Source: Levilactobacillus paucivorans (lineage in GTDB: Bacteria; Bacillota; Bacilli; Lactobacillales; Lactobacillaceae). Taken from it: a DNA stretch of 56,313 bases. Location: the NCBI RefSeq assembly GCF_001437125.1, contig NZ_JQCA01000098.1, positions 1 through 56,313 on the forward strand, in the 5' to 3' direction. This document shows, piece after piece, positions 49,727 to 56,313 of the stretch (the stretch's first letter is position 1; each line of letters begins with the position of its first letter). The position numbers and the translations under genes were made by a program. The notes below the pieces were generated by a model that ran no database searches, was not told the origin of the DNA, and saw only the letters and a program-made list of their open reading frames with translations.

Positions 49727-52057
49727 ATGCTGGAACTCAAACATATTAAAAAATATTACTACGTGGGGGATTCCGTCACCAAGGCTCTTGATGACGTCTC
49801 CGTCGCCTTCCGTTCCCAAGAGTTCGTCGCCATTCTCGGACCTAGTGGTTCCGGGAAAACCACCATGCTGAACGGCATCGGTGGCTTGGACATCTACGAC
49901 TCCGGTGATCTTGCCATCGAAGGGAAATCCACCAAGGACTTCTCCGCTTCCGACTGGGACGCCTACCGCAACAACTCCGTCGGGTTCATCTTCCAAAGCT
50001 ACAACATCATCGGTCACCTCAGTATCCTCGATAACGTGGAAATGGGGATGACGCTGAGTGGTGTGCCCAGCGCCGAGAAGAAGGAAAAGGCCCGCAAGGC
50101 TCTCGACCGAGTCGGCCTGACGCCGCACATTAACAAGAAGCCCAACCAACTTTCCGGGGGCCAACTGCAACGGGTCGCTATCGCACGAGCCATTGCCAAC
50201 GAACCCGAAATTCTTCTGTGTGACGAACCCACCGGGGCGCTCGATACCGAGACCAGTGAAGAAATCATGCAGCTGATCAAGGAACTTTCCGCAGAACGCC
50301 TGGTCATCATGGTCACCCATAACCCTGACCTGGCCCACCAGTACGCGGACCGGATCATCAAGTTTGCCGACGGGAAGATTCAACACGACTCGAACCCTTA
50401 CGACGATCATGCCGATGCCGAACAATTCAAATTAAAGAAGACCAAGATTACCTTCTGGACGGCCTTGAAGCTATCCTTTAACAACATCCGAACCAAGAAG
50501 GGCCGGACCGCGTTAACGGCCTTTGCCTCCAGTATTGGGATCATCGGTATCGCCGTGGTCCTAGCGTTATCCAATGGTTTCCAAACGCAAATCAACAAGA
50601 CTCAGGCTAACACGCTGGCTCAGTTTCCCGTGACCATTTCACAGACGGCCACAAGTACCACGGGGGCTCAGAACAGCAATGACAAGGTCAAGTCATCTAA
50701 CGCTAAGCAAGTCACGGCCAAGGTCAGTGACCAAGACAAGGCCACTCATACGAACAAGCTTAACAAGGATTACTTAAACTATGTTAAAAAACTCGATCCC
50801 AAATTAAGTAAGAACGTCACCTACACCTACTCCACCGGGATGAACCTCCTGCGGCAAGTCGATGGCAAGACCAAGACGGTCTCCTTCTCTAACGCCGACA
50901 GTAGCAATAACTCCGGTGCCATGCAGGCCGCGATGTCTGCCTCGACTGGGGTCGGCGGTTCCGTTTACCCAAGTGCTAATGACGGCGGTCTAAACTTCCT
51001 GAAGAAGCACTACAAGCTCGTTTCCGGGAGCTATCCTAAGAAAGCCACCGATGTCATCCTGATCGTCGATCGCGATGGCTCGACTAACATCAATGCCCTG
51101 AAGAACTTAGGGTATTCAGTGAAGGCCAACCAAAAGTTTAGCTACAACAAAATTGTTGGCACATCGATTAAGATCGTCAACAACAATGATTATTACCAGA
51201 GCCTCCCTACTGGGAATTACGTGCCAAACAAGGCCACGAACTCCCTGTACAACAACAGCCATAACACCACGCTGAAGGTTGCCGGGATCGTAAAGGTTAA
51301 ATCCAAGTCTTCTGAAAATGTGCTGGCTTCAGGGATTGCTTACAGCGACAAGCTCACCCAAGACATTATCCAGAAGAACAAGGATTCCAAGATTGTGAAG
51401 GCTCAGAAGAAGGCCAGTGACAACGTGATGACCGGCCAAAGTGTCGACAGCACCACGAAGAAGTCCCTGGTCAGCTACCTCGGTGGGTCCACCACCCCCG
51501 CTAGCATCTTAATCTACCCGAATACCTTCAAGAACAAGGACAAGGTCCTCTCTTACCTCGACAAGTACAACAAGGGTAAGTCTAAGGCAGATAAGGTCAT
51601 CTACACCGATATGGCCGGTACCGTGTCTGACCTGACCGGTGGCCTGATGGACGCGATCACCTACGTCCTCGTTGCCTTTGCCGGTATCTCATTGGTAACC
51701 AGTATGATTATGATTGCCATCATCACCTACACGTCCGTTCTCGAACGGACCAAGGAAATCGGGATTCTCAAGGCCTTGGGGGCTCGAAAGAAAGATATCA
51801 CCCGCGTCTTTGATGCCGAAACGTTCATTCTCGGGGTTGGTTCCGGGGTCTTAGGGGTCGTCATTGCCTGGCTCCTGACGTTCCCAATCAACGTCGTGCT
51901 GAAGAATATTACCGACCTGAGCAATGTCGCCCACCTCAATCCAGTCCATGGGATCGTCCTGATTATCATCAGTACGGTTCTGACCATGTTGGGTGGTCAC
52001 ATCCCAGCACGGATGGCTGCGAAGAAGGACGCCGCTACGGCTTTACGTTCTGAATAA
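49727..52057 (+). CDS. Fused ABC transporter (ATPase plus FtsX-like permease)
   Basis: MacB/BceAB-like exporter of 776 residues. The N-terminal ATPase has Walker A GPSGSGKT (38-45), the signature LSGGQLQR and Walker [13 protein letters not shown]. The permease part has a first membrane helix near 255, a large extracytoplasmic domain (about 290-640) and three C-terminal helices (about 650-770) with the FtsX motif [20 protein letters not shown]. The ATG at 49727 has AAAGGA 9 nt upstream. It faces a TetR gene. Substrate could be a peptide antibiotic, lipid or wall precursor. Confidence 0.9.
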   Translation: MLELKHIKKYYYVGDSVTKALDDVSVAFRSQEFVAILGPSGSGKTTMLNGIGGLDIYDSGDLAIEGKSTKDFSASDWDAYRNNSVGFIFQSYNIIGHLSILDNVEMGMTLSGVPSAEKKEKARKALDRVGLTPHINKKPNQLSGGQLQRVAIARAIANEPEILLCDEPTGALDTETSEEIMQLIKELSAERLVIMVTHNPDLAHQYADRIIKFADGKIQHDSNPYDDHADAEQFKLKKTKITFWTALKLSFNNIRTKKGRTALTAFASSIGIIGIAVVLALSNGFQTQINKTQANTLAQFPVTISQTATSTTGAQNSNDKVKSSNAKQVTAKVSDQDKATHTNKLNKDYLNYVKKLDPKLSKNVTYTYSTGMNLLRQVDGKTKTVSFSNADSSNNSGAMQAAMSASTGVGGSVYPSANDGGLNFLKKHYKLVSGSYPKKATDVILIVDRDGSTNINALKNLGYSVKANQKFSYNKIVGTSIKIVNNNDYYQSLPTGNYVPNKATNSLYNNSHNTTLKVAGIVKVKSKSSENVLASGIAYSDKLTQDIIQKNKDSKIVKAQKKASDNVMTGQSVDSTTKKSLVSYLGGSTTPASILIYPNTFKNKDKVLSYLDKYNKGKSKADKVIYTDMAGTVSDLTGGLMDAITYVLVAFAGISLVTSMIMIAIITYTSVLERTKEIGILKALGARKKDITRVFDAETFILGVGSGVLGVVIAWLLTFPINVVLKNITDLSNVAHLNPVHGIVLIIISTVLTMLGGHIPARMAAKKDAATALRSE

Positions 52058-52077
52058 GCATTTTTAAATAACCACAT

Positions 52078-52115
52078 TGGTCCACTAACTTTCGAGTTGG
52101 CGGGCCTTTTATTTT
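52078..52115 (+). terminator. ABC transporter terminator
   Basis: GGTCCACTAACT pairs with AGTTGGCGGGCC, with one mismatch, and is followed by TTTTATTTT. Confidence 0.75.
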
Positions 52116-52122
52116 GGGGATC

Positions 52123-52307
52123 GGCAACTGTGGTGGTACTGGACGCCTTACCGGCCGACAGATAGGGGCTGGAACGGTGCGAACACAACTTGAAGCCTCG
52201 AAACCCACGAGTCTCCAAGCTTGGTTTTCTCCTAAGCCAGTGAGAAGTTCACTCACTGACTAAGGAGAACGACGCGCCTGAGCCCCTATCTGTCGGCCTC
52301 ACGGCTT
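52123..52307 (+). repeat. Structured repeat R1, copy a (candidate ncRNA)
   Basis: A 185-nt element colinear with 55841-56025. Its core is closed by a perfect 18-bp stem, 52153-52170 with 52281-52298 (GGCCGACAGATAGGGGCT and its complement). Inside are a CTTGAAG-type hairpin and a long hairpin with arms TCTCCTAAG and CTAAGGAGA. The single-stranded parts are almost unchanged between copies. No coding frame is supported. Confidence 0.8.
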
Positions 52308-52521
52308 AGGTGGAGGCGCCAAGGCAACTCTTGTCGACACCATTGAAATTAGTAAGAAACAGTGTCGTTAACTTGTCCAATCAAAACACTTTTCCTTTTT
52401 CGACTGACGATGCATCCAAAAAAACAGATGCTGAGATGTTCGAATCAACCGGACAACTGTATTTTGAACGTCACTACAAGGTGAATATAGAAAGGCCAAC
52501 TTCGTTATGGTCAAGTACTAA
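52308..52521. other. Spacer between R1 and R2, first cassette
   Basis: Gene-free. Its first 45 nt still resemble the matching spacer at 56026 (GGCAAC, GTCGA, ACCA in the same order), and its end resembles the end of that spacer (GTTATGGT). The middle is unrelated. Confidence 0.5.
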
Positions 52522-52712
52522 CCTAGCCGGAGGAGGCCAGGGATGGAGCCGGCCGTGGCGGTGGCGTTAGACCGAGTGCCCTTCTCGGCCTTACACCACG
52601 GGCGACTTTGAAGACCCGCGCCTCTGGCGGGGCTTCAAATCGAGCGAGAAGCCCGGGTTTCAGGCTGAAGCGTCCCCACAGCAGGCGGAATCCCTGGCAG
52701 CCGCAGGCGGCC
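52522..52712 (+). repeat. Structured repeat R2, copy a (candidate ncRNA)
   Basis: A ~190-nt element closed by GCCAGGGAT (52536-52544) and ATCCCTGGC (52690-52698). Inside are CCGTGG/CCACGG with an inner CCGAG/CTCGG stem and GTTAG and CTTAC flanks; TTTGAAG-A-CCCGC paired with GCGGG-G-CTTCAAA; and a fourth hairpin around AGCC/GGCT. Its first 56 nt match the element at 56258 at 53 positions. Confidence 0.78.
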
Positions 52713-52731
52713 AAATTTAGTCCACTGTAAA

Positions 52732-52766
52732 TAAAAACTCGCAGTCCAAAACGGATTGCGAGTTTT
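52732..52766 (-). terminator. budA terminator
   Basis: ACTCGCAATCC and GGACTGCGAGT form the stem on the minus strand, followed by TTTTTA. Confidence 0.9.
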
Positions 52767-52780
52767 GAATTCTAAAATGT

Positions 52781-53497
52781 TTAACCCTCGGCCTGATGCA
52801 GATCGCCCATGATGTCATCTTGTGAGAAATCATGTTGCTGGTAATCGGTATCATCGACGGGTAAGTGTTGTTCCAGCGTATCGAAGATCTGAACCTGAAC
52901 CTCTCCGGTCACGCGACCGCAACCCAGGAGGTGGCCCCCAAAGGTATGGTCGTCATCTAAGAAGTGGTCGTGATAACCTCCGACCGCAACACCGTCAAAA
53001 ATCTGCGGAGAGTAGTAGCCCAACAAGGTTCCCTTCACAGTGTCACGCGTAAAAATACTCTGGTTCTCAGCCGTCTCCGCCAAGGACTTGAATGGCCGAC
53101 TGGACTTGGCTACCGCACGGGTCTTCACATCCGTAAAGGTCCCGGTCACCATGATTGAGAAGAACGTATTCGCACCGTGAGTCAAGGCCAGGACTTGGTC
53201 ATGAACCTCTTCACGGGTAGCATTTTCCACCGTGAGTAATGGCCGATAGTCGGCGAAGTGGCTGTTGGCAAATGGCAACGTAAAGTCGTCACCAACGACA
53301 GTCACTTTCCCGTCGCTGTTAACCTGGTAAGGCTTGCCGTCTAAGATAATCAGCTCACCGTCCAGGCCCTCCCCCGTCCCAATTCCGGTATCGCCGTGGG
53401 CCAATAAGGTCCGCATGGGCAAAGTTCCCGTCAGTAATCCTGGCACTAATAAGGCCAGCGTTCCGTGTTGATATAAGGTTGTTGTATTCATCGTCAT
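52781..53497 (-). CDS. budA: Alpha-acetolactate decarboxylase
   Basis: Converts 2-acetolactate to acetoin. The 238-residue protein has the family fold with zinc ligands in the C-terminal GYHDHFLDDDHTFGGHLLGCG and an N-terminal GTLPMRTLLAHGDTGIGTGEGLDGELI. AAAGGA lies upstream; either the ATG at 53497 or that at 53491 may be used, and I keep the first. alsS ends 9 nt upstream, so the two form an operon that diverts pyruvate to neutral acetoin and protects against acid. Confidence 0.94.
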   Translation of the reverse strand: MTMNTTTLYQHGTLALLVPGLLTGTLPMRTLLAHGDTGIGTGEGLDGELIILDGKPYQVNSDGKVTVVGDDFTLPFANSHFADYRPLLTVENATREEVHDQVLALTHGANTFFSIMVTGTFTDVKTRAVAKSSRPFKSLAETAENQSIFTRDTVKGTLLGYYSPQIFDGVAVGGYHDHFLDDDHTFGGHLLGCGRVTGEVQVQIFDTLEQHLPVDDTDYQQHDFSQDDIMGDLHQAEG

Positions 53498-53506
53498 GAC
53501 TTCCTT

Positions 53507-55189
53507 TTAGCTTAAAACATCTTCAAGTAACAAGGACTTTAATTGTAAATTGTCACGGTAGTCCACTGGGATTTCCACCACGACTGGGCCGTTGGCGGCC
53601 GTCGTAAAGGCTTCACTCAGGGTACTTGCCAGATCGGCGGCGTGATCCACCCGCAGACCGGTGGCGCCGAAGCTTTCGGCATACTTGACGTAATCCACAG
53701 GGCCAAAGGTAACCGCGGCGTCGTGCCCGTATTTCGCAATTTCCTGGAACCGGACCATGTCATAGTAGCCGTCGGTCCAAATGATCTGGACGATCGGTAA
53801 GTTCAACCGCACGGCCGTTTCGAGTTCTTGACTGGAGAACAGGAAGCCACCATCACCGGCAACCGAAACGATCGGTTGGCCAGGTCGTTCGAGCGCGGCC
53901 GCAATCGCCCATGGAAAGGCGACGCCCAACGTTTGCATCCCGTTACTGAATAGCAGGTGCCGAGGTTGGTAACTCCGGAAGTAACGCGCCATCCAAATGT
54001 AGAAACTCCCGACGTCTACCGTCACGGTTGTCTCGTCATTCACTTGCGCCTGTAAGGCTTGGATGATGGCTAATGGATGAATTCCATGGTCATCATCTGG
54101 CGTTGGGGCTTCCGCCTGGGCAGCTAGTTTGTCCCCTAAATCCGTCAATTCTGCCTGAACCTCACTGGATAAGGCCCAGTCGCTTGGCAAAGCTTGGCCC
54201 AACGCATGCAGGGTCTTGGCAATGTCGGCGTGAATGACTAACTCTGGTTGATAATCGGTAGTAATTTCAGGGGCCACGCTGTCGAGACTGACCACTTCGC
54301 CCGTCCGATCGGCATTCCAGATCCGCGCTTCATATTCCACGGGATCATAGCCCACCGTGATCACCAGGTCACTTTCCTTTAGGAGGTTGTCCCCGATTTG
54401 GTTTCTGAAGAGACCCACACGGCCAAAGTAGTTGCGAACCAGGTCACGAGAAACGACACCGGCCCCTTGGAACGTTTCAACAACTGGAATCTCCGCGTGA
54501 CCTAACAACTCGCGAATCGCGGTCGTCACGTCACTGGCTGAGGCCCGCATACCGGCTAAAATCACCGGTAACTTGGCGTGCGTCATCTTGTCGACCAGCG
54601 CACTGATCGTTGCGGAATCGGCCACCCCTTGGTCAATCGTTGGCACGGCCTTGATTTCCGGCCGGTCAACCTCACCGTTTAACACATTTTGTGGTAAGGA
54701 GATGAACGTTGCCCCCGCCTTAGGCGCCCGTGCCGTTTGATAGGCGTTGGCAAAGGCTTCGGAGAGGCTATTCGCGTTCTGAACTTCGATGCTGGACTTA
54801 GTGGCCGAACTCAGGAGTTCCTTACTAGGAATACTCTGGTGAGTCAGGCGGCCAATGTCATCTTGGGGAACCTGTCCCCCCAAGGCAACGACGGGATCGC
54901 CTTCCGCGGTTGCCGTAATCAAACTGGTGGTCAAGTTGGAAACCCCAGGACCCGAGGTGGTCGCCACCACGCCAGGTTCTCCGGTAATCCGACCAATCCC
55001 GGACGCAATCAACGCGGCATTCTGTTCATGCCGGGTCACAATGACCTTTGGTGCTCGTGGGTCCTTGCTGTACTCCAGGCCTTCGAAAAGTTGGTCAACC
55101 TTCGCGCCCGGAATACCGAACACGTACTTGATCCCCTGATTAATCATGCTTTGAATTAACGCTTGTGCGCCAGTCTTGGTTTTTGTCAT
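53507..55189 (-). CDS. alsS: Acetolactate synthase (catabolic)
   Basis: TPP enzyme joining two pyruvates to 2-acetolactate. The 560-residue protein has GIPGAKVDQLFEGL, the TPP glutamate in RHEQNAA (Glu55), TSGPGVSNLTT, and the C-terminal TPP/Mg motif VAGDGGFLFSSQEL. The single-subunit layout and budA neighbour indicate the catabolic type rather than the FAD-containing biosynthetic IlvB. The ATG at 55189 has GGGGG upstream; the longer frame to 55210 has no ribosome site. Control is from the MarR-regulated promoter at 55249-55277. Confidence 0.94.
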   Translation of the reverse strand: MTKTKTGAQALIQSMINQGIKYVFGIPGAKVDQLFEGLEYSKDPRAPKVIVTRHEQNAALIASGIGRITGEPGVVATTSGPGVSNLTTSLITATAEGDPVVALGGQVPQDDIGRLTHQSIPSKELLSSATKSSIEVQNANSLSEAFANAYQTARAPKAGATFISLPQNVLNGEVDRPEIKAVPTIDQGVADSATISALVDKMTHAKLPVILAGMRASASDVTTAIRELLGHAEIPVVETFQGAGVVSRDLVRNYFGRVGLFRNQIGDNLLKESDLVITVGYDPVEYEARIWNADRTGEVVSLDSVAPEITTDYQPELVIHADIAKTLHALGQALPSDWALSSEVQAELTDLGDKLAAQAEAPTPDDDHGIHPLAIIQALQAQVNDETTVTVDVGSFYIWMARYFRSYQPRHLLFSNGMQTLGVAFPWAIAAALERPGQPIVSVAGDGGFLFSSQELETAVRLNLPIVQIIWTDGYYDMVRFQEIAKYGHDAAVTFGPVDYVKYAESFGATGLRVDHAADLASTLSEAFTTAANGPVVVEIPVDYRDNLQLKSLLLEDVLS

Positions 55190-55226
55190 CGGTGGGTCCC
55201 CCGTTTTCATTTTTTAGTTTAATTGT

Positions 55227-55240
55227 GTTGACAAGTCAAC
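55227..55240. promoter_or_regulatory. MarR operator 1
   Basis: GTTGAC-AA-GTCAAC is a perfect 6-2-6 palindrome covering the -35 of marR (TTGACA at 55228-55233). Confidence 0.65.
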
Positions 55241-55256
55241 TTAGAATCATCATAAT
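55228..55256 (+). promoter_or_regulatory. marR promoter
   Basis: TTGACA (55228-55233), 17 nt, then CATAAT (55251-55256). The -10 overlaps that of the opposite alsS promoter. Confidence 0.65.
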
Positions 55257-55277
55257 AGCCTTAAGTTGTTTTGTCAA
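55249..55277 (-). promoter_or_regulatory. alsS-budA promoter
   Basis: The minus strand reads TTGACA (55272-55277), 17 nt, then TATGAT (55249-55254). The two opposite promoters overlap at their -10 boxes. Confidence 0.75.
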
Positions 55278-55278
55278 C
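55265..55278. promoter_or_regulatory. MarR operator 2
   Basis: GTTGTT-TT-GTCAAC has the same 6-2-6 layout with two imperfect positions. It covers the -35 of alsS. Its centre is 38 nt from that of operator 1. Confidence 0.6.
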
Positions 55279-55312
55279 ATAGAACCTTTTTCACAACAGA
55301 AAGGAGTGCGCC

Positions 55313-55750
55313 ATGATCGATTTAGGTTATCTGGCTCAAGATATTTCTATCCTACACCGTAAATACTACAAGGACACCAGCCCGATATTTAAGGACTTGG
55401 GGCTGAATCCAACGGCCGCCTGCGTCCTACTGACAGTTCACGAGCACCCGGCCATCAATCAAAGTCAAGTCGCCAAGACCCTAGTCATTGACAAAGGCCT
55501 CACCACCCGTGAGGTCAACAAGATTCAAGCCCTCGGCTACCTAACCAAGACTGCCGGGAGTGGCAAGACGCAGCTCCTCAGTCTCACCCCGGCCGGCCAA
55601 GACATTGTGGCCCAGGTTCAAGATATTCGTCGTAGCTGGTGGCAAGCCCGCTTCGACCAAACGGGCATCGATGCCAATAGCCCGTTGATTCCCGCGATCC
55701 AAGCCGCGGTAACCAACATCATCGATGATCCCAACGTTCCAGCAAAATAG
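55313..55750 (+). CDS. MarR-family regulator of the acetoin operon
   Basis: Winged-helix regulator of 145 residues. A helical N-terminus (about 5-30) is followed by the MarR winged helix (about 35-95; INQSQVAKTLVIDKGLTTREV, split by a short turn, and TKTAGSGKTQLLSLTPAG for the wing), with a C-terminal dimer helix. GAAAGGAG precedes the ATG. It is divergent from alsS-budA and shares operators with it, so repression of both genes is the likely mechanism. The signal is unknown; an acid or carboxylate is plausible. Confidence 0.88.
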   Translation: MIDLGYLAQDISILHRKYYKDTSPIFKDLGLNPTAACVLLTVHEHPAINQSQVAKTLVIDKGLTTREVNKIQALGYLTKTAGSGKTQLLSLTPAGQDIVAQVQDIRRSWWQARFDQTGIDANSPLIPAIQAAVTNIIDDPNVPAK

Positions 55751-55756
55751 AAGATT

Positions 55757-55805
55757 AACGCCTGTCGCCATTCCTGTTTGGGAGTGCTGACAGGCGTTTT
55801 AATTT
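55757..55805 (+). terminator. marR terminator
   Basis: AACGCCTGTC pairs with GACAGGCGTT and is followed by TTAATTT. Confidence 0.88.
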
Positions 55806-55840
55806 GTCGGGACATTAGTAGGCTAAACAATTCGCTACTA

Positions 55841-56025
55841 GGCAACTTTAGTAGGACTGTTCGCCTTACCGGCCGGCAGTTCGGGGCTGGAACGGTGCGA
55901 ACACAACTTGAAGCCTCGAAGGACACGAGTCTTCAAGCTTGGTTTTCTCCTAAGCCAGTGAGAAGAACGCTCACTGACTAAGGAGAACGACGCGCCTGAG
56001 CCCCGAACTGCCGGCCTCACGGCTT
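55841..56025 (+). repeat. Structured repeat R1, copy b (candidate ncRNA)
   Basis: The second copy of the element at 52123. The closing stem is 55871-55888 with 55999-56016 (GGCCGGCAGTTCGGGGCT and its complement), again 18 perfect pairs. The hairpin CTTGAAG-C-CTCG with CGAG-T-CTTCAAG is fully paired here. Loops are nearly identical to copy a. The conserved GGCAAC found at both ends of copy a is also at both ends here. Confidence 0.8.
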
Positions 56026-56257
56026 TGATAGTAACATGATGGCAACAATGGTCGATACCAAGACAGTTAAATCAGATTGAATCTCCCCTCAGCATATTCA
56101 AATGCTAACGACATCAACCCACAACTCAACACTAATTAACTGATCTGGCTGGTCACACAGCAATATAAAACGGGTAAGCACCACTTGGCCTCAACCAGGT
56201 GATACTTACCCGTTCAGTATTTCAATTCAGTTATCTTTAGTTATGGTAAAACACAGT
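56026..56257. other. Spacer between R1 and R2, second cassette
   Basis: Gene-free. A strong hairpin lies at 56170-56212. The ends resemble those of the first spacer (52308-52521). Confidence 0.5.
56170..56212. terminator. Hairpin in the second R1-R2 spacer
   Basis: CGGGTAAG pairs with CTTACCCG and the stem continues with a few mismatches. On the minus strand it is followed by TTTTATA, so it could end leftward transcripts; rightwards it has a weaker T-rich tail. Confidence 0.55.
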
Positions 56258-56313
56258 CCTAGCCGGAGGAGGCCAGGGATGGAGCCGGCCGTGGTGGTGA
56301 TGTTAGACCGAGT
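56258..56313 (+). repeat. Structured repeat R2, copy b (cut by window end)
   Basis: The first 56 nt of an R2 element, matching 52522-52577 at 53 of 56 positions and continuing past the window edge. It follows R1 copy b at about the same distance as R2 copy a follows R1 copy a. Confidence 0.75.

Noticed and set aside
52035-52256. Reverse-strand open frames across R1 elements (also 55618-55926 and 55838-56020) that give alike peptides
   Set aside because: The similarity follows from the DNA repeat itself. There is no ribosome site, and the differences between copies compensate in stems rather than at synonymous positions.
52123-56025. R1 as a simple MITE with terminal inverted repeats
   Set aside because: Not excluded, but compensating changes and conserved loops are not expected of a decaying MITE. 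No clear target duplication is seen apart from GGCAAC at both ends of both copies, which looks like part of the element.

Overview
The window comes from a low-to-mid GC Firmicute of the family Lactobacillaceae, most like the Levilactobacillus/Lactiplantibacillus group. The evidence is the tilS-hpt-ftsH-hslO-dusB order, a KxYKxGKxW-type signal peptide, WxL and LPxTG surface proteins, L-lactate dehydrogenase, and an acetolactate synthase/decarboxylase pair. The species cannot be fixed by reading alone. No prophage, transposase, CRISPR array or tRNA was seen. Functions are assigned from recognisable motifs, not from database searches.

Positions 1-210 carry what look like tandem rRNA-type promoters and the leader of an rRNA operon that runs leftwards out of the window. 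From 321 to 13855 a leftward housekeeping block encodes Pth, Mfd, a lipid-II-type flippase, RqcP, DivIC, an S1-domain protein, TilS, Hpt, FtsH, Hsp33 and DusB (translation quality control, repair, division, proteostasis). ldh, an L,D-transpeptidase and the c-di-AMP-binding protein CbpA follow rightwards (14.2-17.8 kb), each with its own terminator. A leftward acpS-alr-antitoxin-mazF group follows (18.1-20.3 kb), then a BspA-type LRR surface protein, a baeRF-like protein, the CshA helicase, MurF, an unknown protein, HtpX and LemA, and a rightward low-molecular-weight phosphatase.

From 30.6 to 46.3 kb lies a cell-surface region. It holds two long lectin-like WxL proteins, two short WxL proteins, the WxL partner protein (DUF916/DUF3324), a small LPQTS protein, sortase A, a zinc-ribbon membrane protein and a large LRR/Mub-like LPQTN protein. 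Between the two long WxL genes is an XRE regulator facing an operon of a previously uncalled 46-residue membrane peptide and a 213-residue membrane protein; one palindrome supplies the -35 box of both promoters. rpmE2 and murA follow; murA has Asp in place of the fosfomycin-target Cys. A TetR regulator then faces a fused ABC transporter whose promoter is bracketed by two inverted pairs of an 8-mer. The right end has alsS-budA facing a MarR gene, with two operators each covering one -35 box.

The most unusual content is non-coding. There are three families of structured intergenic repeats whose differences are largely compensatory in base-paired stems: a 121/122-nt long hairpin (15240 and 17811), a 185-nt element (52123 and 55841), and a larger multi-hairpin family (49131 reverse, 49282, 52522, and 56258 cut by the window edge). 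The last two families share one hairpin design and occur in the same order on either side of the alsS-budA-marR module. They look like an RNA family or RNA-bearing mobile cassette that I do not recognise.
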